A stretch of DNA of 64,000 bases from Acidimicrobiia bacterium (GTDB lineage Bacteria > Actinomycetota > Acidimicrobiia > Acidimicrobiales > AC-14), in contig JAHFUP010000003.1 in assembly GCA_023265025.1 (NCBI GenBank), positions 62,001 to 126,000 on the forward strand, in the 5' to 3' direction. Each line of letters begins with the position of its first letter. The stretch's first letter is position 1. Positions 14,976 to 22,788 of the stretch are shown here, one piece after another. The notes beneath the pieces are model-generated. The model was given only the letters and a program-made list of their open reading frames with translations. It did not search any database and was not told the DNA's origin. Both the position numbers and the translations under genes were made by a program.

Positions 14976-15061
14976 GGCCCTCCATCGCCATCCTGCTCGG
15001 GCTCCTGCTGGTCGCCATCCTCGGCGCGTCGATCGTCCAGTTCCTGCTCATCGGGCGCTGA
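14972..15061 (+). CDS. 29-residue single-span membrane peptide
   Basis: ATG 14972 overlaps the TGA of the SAM hydrolase gene (ATGA). The 29 codons encode a short basic N-terminus (MRPS), one unbroken hydrophobic helix (IAILLGLLLVAILGASIV, then QFLLI) and a basic end (GR). The composition is exactly that of a small membrane protein and the coupling is tight, so I think it is real. The function is unknown. The 3' end overlaps the convergent NMT1-like gene by 14 nt. Confidence 0.6.
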   Translation: MRPSIAILLGLLLVAILGASIVQFLLIGR

Positions 15062-16004
15062 GGGCCAGCTCCCAGGGAGTCAGGTCGAACGCGGTGGCGG
15101 GATCGACCGGCCGGGCGCCGTTGACGCGCACGTGGTAGTCGACCGACGCGGCCCATCCGTCGGCGTCCATGGTGCCGACGCCGACCCCGTCGGGGCCGAA
15201 CATGTTCGGCTCGCCCAGCCGCCACCGTTCGAGGACGGTCGCCGGGTCACGGTCCGGCAGCTCGGCGGCCAGAAGCTCGAGCGCCGGCCCCGGATCGTCG
15301 CGGACGGCGTACATCGCCTCCCGCACCGCGGCCACGAAGCGGGCCAGGGCCTCGGGTCGTTCGCGGATCGTCCGTGCCCCGGCGATGAACCCGTTGAGGT
15401 AGCCGGGGACGCCGGCGTCCGCGAACCGGAGCGACCTGATCGTGAGGCCCTTGGCCGCCGCGTTGGCGGCCATGGCCACCCCGAGCTCGATCCACTCCGC
15501 GCCGACGTCTGCCTGACCGTCCACGACGGCGTCGAGCGTCGAGCCCAGGCCGACGTCGACCAACGGCCCCGGCTCGACGCCGAGGTGGGCGAGCAGGCCG
15601 AGGTAGTCGCGGACCAGCCGCTCCTGGTGGACCTTCGTCATCTGCCGGCGCAGGCCCTCGGCGTTCGCCGGGAGCTGCGTCCGCACCGCGAACGAGGCGC
15701 CGGCCAGGTCGGCGAACGACGTGATCGGCCGCCCGTGCGCCGCCGGCCGGCCCTCGACCGCGAACGCGGTCATGTGGATGCGCCGGCTGGTGACGAAGAT
15801 GAACCGGGCGTCGAGGTCGGGGTCCTCGTCGCGCGCCCACAGGTAGTAGGGGACGGTGGTCATGCAGAGGTCGTAGTCACCCCGGCCCACCGCGTCGAGG
15901 TTGCGGGGGCCGGGCTCTGGTTCGACCAGCTCCACGTCGAGCCCGTGCGCTTCGTAGATCCCCAACGCCCGTGCCGCCAACTGCGGCAGGTAGGAGTTGG
16001 GCAT
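15048..16004 (-). CDS. NMT1/ThiY-like substrate-binding protein, start damaged by in-frame TGA
   Basis: A 318-residue protein of the NMT1/THI5-like, ABC-transporter substrate-binding type: NSYLPQLAARALGIYEAHGLDVELVEP, GRGDYDLCM, FADLAGASFAVR, ADVGAEWIE and a C-terminal helical domain. There is no signal peptide or lipobox. The natural start appears to be ATG 16043, which overlaps the response-regulator stop, giving NEHLKVAWHPS; then an in-frame TGA at 16005-16007 is followed directly by this ATG. The true protein may thus start here by reinitiation, or the gene may be broken. No transporter genes are adjacent. Confidence 0.7.
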   Translation of the reverse strand: MPNSYLPQLAARALGIYEAHGLDVELVEPEPGPRNLDAVGRGDYDLCMTTVPYYLWARDEDPDLDARFIFVTSRRIHMTAFAVEGRPAAHGRPITSFADLAGASFAVRTQLPANAEGLRRQMTKVHQERLVRDYLGLLAHLGVEPGPLVDVGLGSTLDAVVDGQADVGAEWIELGVAMAANAAAKGLTIRSLRFADAGVPGYLNGFIAGARTIRERPEALARFVAAVREAMYAVRDDPGPALELLAAELPDRDPATVLERWRLGEPNMFGPDGVGVGTMDADGWAASVDYHVRVNGARPVDPATAFDLTPWELALSAR

Positions 16005-16043
16005 TCAGCTCGGATGCCAGGCCACCTTCAGGTGCTCGTTCAT
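16005..16043 (-). other. N-terminal coding fragment of the NMT1-like gene, ending in TGA
   Basis: Twelve codons (MNEHLKVAWHPS) in the same frame as the NMT1-like gene, then TGA. LKVAWHP leading into PNSYLPQ is the usual first strand of this family. The ATG overlaps the TGA of the response-regulator gene (TGATG), the common coupling arrangement in this window. The fragment therefore seems to be the real gene start, cut off by one stop codon. Confidence 0.6.
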
Positions 16044-16420
16044 CAGAACAGGCTGGCACAGAGGCGGTTGATCTCGCGCTCCAGCGACGACAGCCCGTCC
16101 ACCTTGCCGATGCACAGCGAGATGCCCGCCTCCGCCGCCTCCTGCTCGAGCTTGGCGTCGATGTAGGCGGTGTACAGGATCATCACCTGGTCCGGCCGGC
16201 GCTTGCGGATGCCGCGGGCGGTGTCCAGGCCGTCCATGCCCGGCATCTTGTAGTCGATGACGACGATGTCGGGGTCGGCGGCCTGCACGGCTTCGAGCGC
16301 GGCCGGACCACTGGCGCTGTCGCCCACGACCTCGTAGCCGTCCAGGGACAGCATGGACGTGAGCATTCGGCGTACGTGATCGGTGTCGTCGACCACCATG
16401 ACGCGGATCACACGGGACAC
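16043..16420 (-). CDS. CheY-like response regulator (receiver domain only)
   Basis: A 125-residue single receiver domain. The acidic pocket is VMVVDDTDHVRRML, the phosphoacceptor Asp lies in PDIVVIDYKMPGMDG, the switch Thr in ILYTAYI and the invariant Lys in CIGKVDG. There is no output domain, so it would act by protein contact, like CheY or Spo0F. GTG 16420 is chosen because TAGAAT (minus strand, 16434-16429) ends 8 nt upstream, as at leaderless genes here. It is coupled to the NMT1-like gene by TGATG. No histidine kinase is in the window. Confidence 0.82.
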   Translation of the reverse strand: MSRVIRVMVVDDTDHVRRMLTSMLSLDGYEVVGDSASGPAALEAVQAADPDIVVIDYKMPGMDGLDTARGIRKRRPDQVMILYTAYIDAKLEQEAAEAGISLCIGKVDGLSSLEREINRLCASLF

Positions 16421-16449
16421 GACCGCCGATTCTATCCGCTTGGCCGCGG

Positions 16450-17151
16450 TCACCGGTCGGCCCGGTGCCAGCCTCGCGTCAGCTCCAGGCCGAGCGCCAG
16501 CGAGGGGGGCAGGACGGTGTCCGGCGGCGCCGGCGGCGCGATGACGGGCCGCGCCGGGGCGACCGTGGCCGGGGTGACGGCGGCGGCCCGCGGCGCCGGC
16601 ACCGTCGTGGTGGTCGGCTTGGGGGCCGGCCTAGTGGTCGGTGGCCCGGTGGCCGGCGGTGCGGTTGCCGCCGGGGTAGCGGTCGGACCGACTGCGCCGG
16701 CGGGCCGGGAGAAGTCCTCCACCACGAAGACCGTCGTTCCCCGGGTAACGACGCCGACGCCGATCCGCGTCAATTCGGGATCGGTGAGGTTGGCATAGTG
16801 CGGTCGGCTGGCCACCAGGGCCCGGTGCACGGTCTCGAGGTCGGGGCCCATGCCGACGTTCTCTGCCAGCTTCGTCCAGCCCGGGACCTGGCTGCTCAGG
16901 CTGGGGTTGTGGGAGATGGTGCCGGCCGCGGCCATGGTCGCCGCCCAGGTCCGGGCCACGCTCGACAGCGACTCGTCGACGACCAGCGCCGGCGCGCCGA
17001 CCGACGCCCGCAGCGCGTTGGACAGGCCGACCAGTCGGGCCTCGTCCGCCGACGCCGCGCCCGCCGGCCCCTGACCGGCCAGGGCGGCCGCGATCGCCAC
17101 TCCAACGATCGCCGCCACTCTCCGTGGCCGGTGGGGGCCGGAAACCGGCAT
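16450..17151 (-). CDS. Secreted CAP-domain (SCP/PR1-like) protein
   Basis: A 233-residue exported protein. A signal peptide (RRVAAIVGVAIAAALAG) is followed by a CAP domain: LVGLSNALRASVGAPALVVDESLSSVARTWA in pieces typical of the family, ISHNPSL with the conserved His, KLAENVGMG and PHYANLTDPELTRIGVGVV. The last 80 residues are Pro/Thr/Ala-rich, probably cell-wall spanning, and end in a basic segment. ATG 17151 is chosen because AGAGGA lies 6 nt upstream; the ATG at 17184 has none. It is divergent from rex. Confidence 0.82.
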   Translation of the reverse strand: MPVSGPHRPRRVAAIVGVAIAAALAGQGPAGAASADEARLVGLSNALRASVGAPALVVDESLSSVARTWAATMAAAGTISHNPSLSSQVPGWTKLAENVGMGPDLETVHRALVASRPHYANLTDPELTRIGVGVVTRGTTVFVVEDFSRPAGAVGPTATPAATAPPATGPPTTRPAPKPTTTTVPAPRAAAVTPATVAPARPVIAPPAPPDTVLPPSLALGLELTRGWHRADR

Positions 17152-17249
17152 CGATGTCCTCTCTCCGTGGTCTTTTCTGGCCATCGGCCGCCGGCGGCCA
17201 AAGCTTGAGGGGCGCCGGGTACCATGAGAAGGTCGGTAGAGGGTGGCGC

Positions 17250-17280
17250 TTGTGAACAAACGCACGAACTCACGTACACT
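17250..17280 (+). promoter_or_regulatory. Leaderless rex promoter with a possible Rex half-site
   Basis: TACACT (17275-17280) is followed by 7 nt and ATG 17288, so rex is probably transcribed without a leader. TTGTGAA (17250-17256), at the -35 position, equals one half of the Rex operator (TTGTGAA-N4-TTCACAA); the second half is degenerate here (4 of 7). Autoregulation by Rex through this site would be in keeping with Streptomyces. Confidence 0.45.
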
Positions 17281-17287
17281 TCGGGTG

Positions 17288-18088
17288 ATGCAGGACCCGA
17301 AGCGGGACGAGGCGTCACCCGGCTGGCCGGCCGACGCGTCCGCCCCGGCCGCCAATGGGAACGCCGGCTATGGGAATCGCAGCGGCGTGCCGATCGACGG
17401 CGCCATCCCGACCGCCGACCTCGGATCCCCGAGTCGCAACCCCCGGCGCATCCCCGAGGCAACCGTCGCCCGCCTCCCGGTGTACCTGCGCAGCCTCCTC
17501 GAGGTGGCCGACGCCCACATCGTCACCATCTCCTCCGAGCGCCTGGCCGAGATGGCCGGCGTGAACGCGGCCAAGGTCCGCAAGGATCTCTCCTACCTCG
17601 GGTCCTACGGCACCCGGGGCGTGGGCTACGACGTCCAGTTCCTGCTCGTGCAGATCAACCGGGTGCTGGGCCTGACCCAGGACTGGCCGGTGGTCATCGT
17701 CGGCATCGGGAACCTTGGCCACGCGCTGGCCAACTACAAGGGCTTCTCCGCCCGTGGCTTCCGCATCGCCGCCCTCGTCGACGCGGACCGCGCCAAGGTG
17801 GGGGAGGTGGTGGCCGACCTGCCCGTCCGGCACCTCGACGAGCTGCCGACCATCGCCGCCGAGCAGACCATCGCCATCGGCATCGTGGCCACGCCGGCGG
17901 GATCGGCCCAGGAGGTCGCCGACCTGCTGGTGGCGGCCGGCGTCACGTCGATCCTGAACTTCGCCCCCGCCGTCATCTCGGTGCCGCGGGGCGTCTCGCT
18001 GCGCAAGGTCGACCTGTCGATCGAGCTGCAGATCCTGAGCTTCTACCAGCAGCTGCGGGTCGTCGCCCCCCGGGCGGCGGAGGCCTAG
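17288..18088 (+). CDS. rex: Redox-sensing transcriptional repressor Rex
   Basis: A 266-residue NADH/NAD+ sensor. After a variable N-terminus of about 45 residues, the winged helix reads IPEATVARLPVYLRSL and GVNAAKVRKDLSYLGSYGTRGVGY; the Rossmann NAD(H) domain has VVIVGIGNLGHALANY and the domain-swapped C-terminal helix ELQILSFYQQLR. Rex represses respiratory genes when NADH is low and lets go when it is high. It is followed by haem genes, as in the rex-hemACD operon of Streptomyces, and the window also holds many respiratory operons that could be targets. Confidence 0.95.
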   Translation: MQDPKRDEASPGWPADASAPAANGNAGYGNRSGVPIDGAIPTADLGSPSRNPRRIPEATVARLPVYLRSLLEVADAHIVTISSERLAEMAGVNAAKVRKDLSYLGSYGTRGVGYDVQFLLVQINRVLGLTQDWPVVIVGIGNLGHALANYKGFSARGFRIAALVDADRAKVGEVVADLPVRHLDELPTIAAEQTIAIGIVATPAGSAQEVADLLVAAGVTSILNFAPAVISVPRGVSLRKVDLSIELQILSFYQQLRVVAPRAAEA

Positions 18089-18092
18089 CGCG

Positions 18093-18713
18093 GTGCAGTA
18101 CCCGGTCAACCTGGTCCTCGACGGTCGGCTGTGCCTGGTGGTGGGCGGGGGGAAGATCGCGCTGCGCAAGGTCGAGGGTCTCCGGGCCTGCGGCGGCCGG
18201 GTACGGGTGGTGGCGCCGGCGGTCGTCCCCGAGCTGCTGCGCCTCGACGGCGTGGCCGTGGACCAGCGGCCGTGGCGCCCCGAGGATCTTGACGGCATGT
18301 GGCTGGTCATCGCCGCCACCGACGACCCGGCGGTCAACCGGGCGGTCTACGACGCCGGCCAGCGGGCCGGCGTGTGGGTCAACGGCGCCGACGACCCGGC
18401 CAACTGCTCGTTCACGCTGCCGTCGGTCGTCCGCCGGGGCGACCTCCAGATCGCGGTCTCCACCGGCGGCCGCAGCCCGGCGCTGGCCACCTGGCTGCGC
18501 CGGCGCCTGGAGGGGCAGATCGGTCCCGAGTACTCCACACTGCTCGATCTGCTCGCCGGCGAACGCGACACCCTGAAGGCGGCCGGCCGGTCGACGGAAA
18601 GCCTCGACTGGCAGTCCGCGCTGGACTCCGACATGCTCGATCTCATCCGCACCGGTGACCTGGCCCACGCCCGAGAGCGTCTGCAGACGTGTCTGTCGTC
18701 GTCGTCGGACTGA
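18093..18713 (+). CDS. Precorrin-2 dehydrogenase / sirohydrochlorin ferrochelatase
   Basis: A 206-residue protein of the Met8p/SirC/CysG-N family: oxidation of precorrin-2 with NAD+ to sirohydrochlorin, perhaps also iron insertion. It starts YPVNLVLDGRLCLVVGGGKIALRKVEGL, where GGGKIALRK is the NAD-binding loop; WLVIAATDDPAVNRAVY, GADDPANCSFTLPSVVRRGD and ISTGG-type AVSTGGRSPALA follow. It lies 4 nt after rex and overlaps hemA by 25 nt. With CobA downstream it forms the branch from uroporphyrinogen III to sirohaem. Confidence 0.9.
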   Translation: MQYPVNLVLDGRLCLVVGGGKIALRKVEGLRACGGRVRVVAPAVVPELLRLDGVAVDQRPWRPEDLDGMWLVIAATDDPAVNRAVYDAGQRAGVWVNGADDPANCSFTLPSVVRRGDLQIAVSTGGRSPALATWLRRRLEGQIGPEYSTLLDLLAGERDTLKAAGRSTESLDWQSALDSDMLDLIRTGDLAHARERLQTCLSSSSD

Positions 18714-19954
18714 GCCACCGCACCGCCCCGCTCGAACTGCTCGAGCGCATGGCGATGCGGGACGAGCGCCTGCCCAAGGCTCTGGCCGACTTGTGTGCCC
18801 GCGACTTCGTGAGCGAGGCCGTCGTCCTGTCGACTTGCCACCGGGTCGAGGTCTACGCGGTGGCCGAGCGCTTCCATGGCGCCATGGCCGACGTGCGCCA
18901 CTTCCTGTCTGAGCTGTCCTTTGTCCCGCCCGAGGACTTCGCCGACCACCTGTACGTCCACTACGACGACGCCGCCGCCGCCCACCTGTTCTCGGTGGCC
19001 GCCGGCCTGGACTCCGTGGTGGTGGGGGAGACGCAGATCCTGGGTCAGGTGCGCGATGCGTGGGAGCTGGCCCGGGCCGAGGGGGCGGCCGGCGCCCGGC
19101 TCTCGCTGCTCTTCCGCCAGGCGCTGGAGGTCGGCAAGCGGGCACGCACGGAGACGGCCATCGCCCGCGGCATCACGTCGCTGTCGCAGGCCGCGGTGGC
19201 CATGGCCGCCGAGCGGCTCTCCGCGCTGGCCGACCGCAACGTGGTCGTGCTCGGCGCCGGCGAGATGGGCGCCGGCCTCGTCGACGAGGTGGCGGAGGCC
19301 TTCGTGCCCGGCAGTCAGGTCACCGTCGCCAACCGCACCTGGGAGCGGGCCCAGCAGCTGGCCGAGCGGGCCGGCGGGCGGGCCGTCGACCTCGACGGGC
19401 TCGCCACCGCCCTGGCCGACGCCGACCTGCTGCTGACCAGCACCGGGTCGACCCGGGTGGTCTTGACGGCCGGTGACCTGGCCACGGCTATGGCATCGCG
19501 GGCGAGCCGAGCCCTGCTGATCGTCGACCTGGGCATGCCCCGCGACGTCGACCCCGCCGTCGCCGACCTGCCGGGCGTCAGCCTGCTGGGCCTGGCCGAC
19601 GTCGAGCGCTTCGTCGCCGCCAGCCTCGACGAGCGCCGCAAGGAGGTGGCGCCGGTGCGGGCCCTCGTCGCCGAGGAGGTCGACCGTTGGCTGGAGAGCA
19701 CCACCGCCCGCCAAGCCACACCCACGGTGACCGCGTTGCACCAGCGGGCCGAGGAGATGCGGGTCGCCGAGCTGGCCCGGTACCGCAACCGCCTCGCCGG
19801 CCTCGAGCCGCGCGAGCGTGACGCAGTCGAGGCGCTCACCCGCAGCCTGCTGGGCAAGCTGCTCCACGACCCCACCGTCCGCCTCAAGGACGCGGCGGGG
19901 TCGGCCAAGGGCGAGCGGCTGGCCGGCGCGTTGACCGAGCTGTTCGACCTCTAG
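18689..19954 (+). CDS. hemA: Glutamyl-tRNA reductase
   Basis: A 421-residue enzyme that starts tetrapyrrole synthesis by the C5 route: glutamyl-tRNA to glutamate-1-semialdehyde with NADPH. The N-terminal GLSHRTAPLELLER and the catalytic Cys in LSTCHRVEVYA are present, as are VVGETQILGQVRDAW, the NADPH loop VVVLGAGEMGAGL and DLGMPRDVDP. The C-terminal dimerisation domain is complete. GTG 18689 lies inside the end of the precorrin-2 dehydrogenase gene. Confidence 0.96.
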   Translation: MSVVVVGLSHRTAPLELLERMAMRDERLPKALADLCARDFVSEAVVLSTCHRVEVYAVAERFHGAMADVRHFLSELSFVPPEDFADHLYVHYDDAAAAHLFSVAAGLDSVVVGETQILGQVRDAWELARAEGAAGARLSLLFRQALEVGKRARTETAIARGITSLSQAAVAMAAERLSALADRNVVVLGAGEMGAGLVDEVAEAFVPGSQVTVANRTWERAQQLAERAGGRAVDLDGLATALADADLLLTSTGSTRVVLTAGDLATAMASRASRALLIVDLGMPRDVDPAVADLPGVSLLGLADVERFVAASLDERRKEVAPVRALVAEEVDRWLESTTARQATPTVTALHQRAEEMRVAELARYRNRLAGLEPRERDAVEALTRSLLGKLLHDPTVRLKDAAGSAKGERLAGALTELFDL

Positions 19955-19963
19955 GTTCTGAAG

Positions 19964-20851
19964 ATGGCCAGCCTGCGGGCCGTGACCCGCGGCAGCAGGC
20001 TGGCCCGGCTCCAGACCGACCTGGTCGCCGAGCTGCTCGGTGTCGAGGTGGAGCCGGTCGTGGTCGATACCCAGGGCGACCGCCAGACCGACGTGCCCAT
20101 CTGGGAGCTCGGCGGCCGGGGTGTGTTCGTCAAGGAGGTGCAGGCCGCGGTGCTGGACGGGCGGGCCGACTTCGCCGTCCACTCGGCCAAGGACCTGCCG
20201 TCGTCCACGCCTGACGGGTTGATGCTCGCCAGCGTGCCCCAGCGGGCCGACGCCCGGGACGCGCTCGTCGGCCGGCGCTTCGAGGCCCTGCCCGCCGGCG
20301 CCCGGATCGGCACGGGCTCGGTGCGCCGGCGGGCCCAGCTGGCCTGGCTGCGGCCCGACCTGACCTTCGCCGGCCTCCGGGGCAACATGGACACCCGCCT
20401 GTCCAAGGCCAATGACTTCGCCGCCATCGTGGTGGCCGCCGCCGCCCTCGACCGCCTCGGGCGCATGTCGGAGGTGGCCGAGGTCCTCCCCACCGGCGCG
20501 ATGGTCCCCCAGGTGGGGCAGGGCGCCCTGGCCGTCGAATGCCGGGCGGACGACCACGACACCCTGGCCGCCCTGGCCGCCATCGAGCACGGGCCGTCCC
20601 GGCGGGCGGTCGATGCCGAGCGGGCGTGGCTGGCCGAGGTCGGCGGCGGGTGCGACCTGCCGGTGGGCGCGCACGCCACCGTCGACCCCGGCGGCCGCAT
20701 CACCCTCACCGCCGTGATCGGCACGCCCGACGGCCGGGTCATGCTCCGGGACACCGACGCCGGCGACGACCCGGTCGAGCTCGGCCGGCGGCTGGCCCGT
20801 CACCTGCTCGACGACGCCGGCGGCTCGTCACTGCTCGAAGACCTGCGATGA
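19964..20851 (+). CDS. hemC: Porphobilinogen deaminase (hydroxymethylbilane synthase)
   Basis: A 295-residue enzyme that joins four porphobilinogens. Key segments: ASLRAVTRGSRLARLQTD, VHSAKDLPS with the catalytic Asp region, GTGSVRRRAQL, FAGLRGNMDTRLSK, and EVGGGCDLPVGAHA with the Cys that carries the dipyrromethane cofactor. TAGGTT (19952-19957, containing the hemA stop) ends 6 nt before the ATG and could give an additional leaderless message. Its TGA overlaps the next ATG (ATGA). Confidence 0.96.
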   Translation: MASLRAVTRGSRLARLQTDLVAELLGVEVEPVVVDTQGDRQTDVPIWELGGRGVFVKEVQAAVLDGRADFAVHSAKDLPSSTPDGLMLASVPQRADARDALVGRRFEALPAGARIGTGSVRRRAQLAWLRPDLTFAGLRGNMDTRLSKANDFAAIVVAAAALDRLGRMSEVAEVLPTGAMVPQVGQGALAVECRADDHDTLAALAAIEHGPSRRAVDAERAWLAEVGGGCDLPVGAHATVDPGGRITLTAVIGTPDGRVMLRDTDAGDDPVELGRRLARHLLDDAGGSSLLEDLR

Positions 20852-22299
20852 CGGTGTACCTCGTCGGCGCCGGCCCCGGCGACCCCGGCCTGCTGACGTG
20901 CCGGGGGGCCGAGCTGCTGGCCCGGGCCGACGTGGTCGTCCACGACCGGCTGTCGGAGATCTCCCTGCTCGACCTGGCGCCGGCCGGCGCCGAGCGGATC
21001 GACGTGGGCAAGTCGCCGGGGTCGCCGGTGGCCCAGGAGGAGATCAACGCCCTGCTGGTCGAGCGGGGGCTGCGGGGGCAGGAGGTCGTGCGCCTCAAGG
21101 GCGGGGACCCCTTCGTGTTCGGCCGGGGCGGCGAGGAGGCCATGGCGCTGGCCGAGGCCGGCGTGGCGTTCGAGGTGGTGCCGGGCATCAGCGCCGCGGT
21201 GGCCGTGCCCGCCTACGCCGGCATCCCGGTGACCCACCGGGCGCTGTCGACGTCGTTCACCGTCGTAACCGGACACAGCCGCCACGAGGTCGACCACGAC
21301 GTCGACTGGGATGCCCTGGCCCGCGCCGCCGACACGATCGTCGTGCTCATGGGGGTGGCCCACCGGGCGGAGATCGCCAGCCGGCTGCAGGCCGGCGGGC
21401 TCCCGGCGGACACGCCGGTGGCGGCCGTGCGGTGGGGCACCCGGCCCGGCCAGCGGACGGTCCGCACCACGCTGGGTGAGCTCGCCGGCGTGACCCTGGA
21501 ACCCCCGGTCACCATGGTCATCGGCAAGGTGGCGGCGCTCGACCTGCGCTGGTTCGAGTCCCGGCCGCTGTTCGGGCGCAAGGTCGTCGTGACCCGGGCC
21601 CGGGCCCAGGCGTCGAGCCTCGTCGCCAAGCTGGCCGCGCTGGGGGCGGAGACGGTCGAGCTGCCCACCATCGAGATCGCCGGCGCTGGCGACGACGGGG
21701 AGGCGCTCCGGGCCGCCGCGGCGCGGCTCGCCACCTACGACTGGGTCGTGTTCACGTCGGTGAACGCCGTCGACCGGCTGTTCACGTGCCTGCGCGACGC
21801 CCGGGCGTTCGGGTCCGCCGCCGTGGCCGCGGTGGGGCCGGGGACGGCGGCGGCCCTCGCCGCCCGGGGCGTCGTCGCCGACCTGCAACCGGAAACGGCC
21901 GTCGCCGAGGCATTGGTCGACGCCTTCCCGGTGCCGTCGGGCGCCGGCCGGGTGATGCTGCCCCAGGCCGCCGCCGCCCGCCCCGTGCTGGCCGCCGGCC
22001 TCCGGGACAAGGGCTGGCTGGTCGACGCGGTCGAGGCCTACCGCACGGTCGCCGCCCGCCCGTCTGATGAGGCCCTCGCCGCCGCGGCCAAGGCCGACGC
22101 CGTCGCGTTCACGTCGTCGTCCACCGTCACGTCATGGCTGGCCCTGGCGGGCGCGGGTGCCCTCCCACCGGTGGTCGCCTGCATCGGCCCGGTCACCGCC
22201 GCCACCGCGGTCGAGCACGGGGTTCCGGTCACCGTCGTCGCCGCCGAGCACACCGTCGACGGCCTGGTTGACGCCCTGTTGGTGGCGCTCAGGTCGTGA
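20848..22299 (+). CDS. cobA-hemD: Fused uroporphyrinogen-III C-methyltransferase / uroporphyrinogen-III synthase
   Basis: A 483-residue fusion. Residues 1-240 are the SAM-dependent methyltransferase (CobA/SUMT): YLVGAGPGDPGLLTCRG, VHDRLS, VRLKGGDPFVFGRGGEE, PGISAAVAVPAYAGIPVTHR and VVLMGV. From about residue 250, FGRKVVVTRARAQASSL opens the HemD domain, with YDWVVFTSVNAVDR and VAFTSSSTVTSW. One chain thus makes uroporphyrinogen III and methylates it, linking haem to sirohaem/cobalamin. The fusion is common in Actinobacteria. It overlaps the convergent gene downstream by 11 nt. Confidence 0.95.
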   Translation: MTVYLVGAGPGDPGLLTCRGAELLARADVVVHDRLSEISLLDLAPAGAERIDVGKSPGSPVAQEEINALLVERGLRGQEVVRLKGGDPFVFGRGGEEAMALAEAGVAFEVVPGISAAVAVPAYAGIPVTHRALSTSFTVVTGHSRHEVDHDVDWDALARAADTIVVLMGVAHRAEIASRLQAGGLPADTPVAAVRWGTRPGQRTVRTTLGELAGVTLEPPVTMVIGKVAALDLRWFESRPLFGRKVVVTRARAQASSLVAKLAALGAETVELPTIEIAGAGDDGEALRAAAARLATYDWVVFTSVNAVDRLFTCLRDARAFGSAAVAAVGPGTAAALAARGVVADLQPETAVAEALVDAFPVPSGAGRVMLPQAAAARPVLAAGLRDKGWLVDAVEAYRTVAARPSDEALAAAAKADAVAFTSSSTVTSWLALAGAGALPPVVACIGPVTAATAVEHGVPVTVVAAEHTVDGLVDALLVALRS

Positions 22300-22765
22300 A
22301 CGGGTCGATCGGCCCGTCGTCGCCCATCGATGGAGTGCGGTGCTCGTCCTCCATCGACCCGCCCGGCGCCAGCGTCACCTCGAGCGGGATGGCGCCCACC
22401 GGCTCGTCGTTCAGCGTGACCACCCACTCGTACCGGCCGGCAATGTTGAACACCACGCCCTCGAACGGCAGGGCGATCGGCACGTAGGACGGCGCCCCGG
22501 GCGTGGTGCCCGGCGCGTGACCGACGTTGATGAGGCCGCGGGCCTCGGCGCCGGCGGCCTCGCCGTCCCGCATGAGGGCGACCCGCAGGTGATGGTCGGT
22601 GAGCGCCTCGTGGTAGGACACCTCGATCACGAGCACCACGGTGAGCGCGGCATGGGACGCCGGGAAGGCGTTGGTGTAGAGACGATCCCACTGCCCGCCG
22701 AACACGTACAGCTTGTTCTCGGCGACCCTCGCAGCGTCGGCGAGCATGGCGCTCTGGAGCTTCAT
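22289..22765 (-). CDS. Conserved hypothetical protein (DUF6941-like)
   Basis: A 158-residue protein starting KLQSAMLADAARVAENKLYVFGGQWDRL, which recalls a family of small beta-rich actinobacterial proteins (DUF6941 as I remember it; unchecked). A central RYEWVVTLNDEPVGAIPLEV segment suggests a beta sandwich. No enzyme motif is seen. ATG 22765 is preceded by TACGGT and 7 nt, so it is probably leaderless. It sits between cobA-hemD and hemB on the opposite strand, with a promoter overlapping that of hemB. Confidence 0.65.
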   Translation of the reverse strand: MKLQSAMLADAARVAENKLYVFGGQWDRLYTNAFPASHAALTVVLVIEVSYHEALTDHHLRVALMRDGEAAGAEARGLINVGHAPGTTPGAPSYVPIALPFEGVVFNIAGRYEWVVTLNDEPVGAIPLEVTLAPGGSMEDEHRTPSMGDDGPIDPFTT

Positions 22766-22788
22766 GGCGCACACCGTACGCTGAGAGG
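22766..22788. promoter_or_regulatory. Overlapping divergent leaderless promoters (hemB / hypothetical gene)
   Basis: Only 23 bp separate two divergent starts. On the plus strand TACGCT (22777-22782) is followed by 6 nt and GTG 22789 of hemB. On the minus strand TACGGT (22778-22773) is followed by 7 nt and ATG 22765. The two -10 hexamers share the bases 22777-22778, so polymerase can serve only one direction at a time. Confidence 0.5.

Noticed and set aside
16450-17184. ATG 17184 as start of the CAP-domain protein
   Set aside because: No ribosome site precedes it, while ATG 17151 has AGAGGA at 6 nt and gives a normal signal peptide.
19952-19957. TAGGTT as a sure promoter of hemC
   Set aside because: The TAG is the hemA stop codon and the best -35 (TTGACC 19931-19936) is only 15 bp away. 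Listed among leaderless candidates but not as a separate feature.
18347-20803. Very long antisense open frame opposite hemA and hemC
   Set aside because: Frames of this kind occur opposite most genes here because of the high GC content; composition is Gly/Arg/Pro/Asp-rich without any family motif, and the sense genes are certain. The same holds for 4026-6170 and 59521-61905 on the minus strand.
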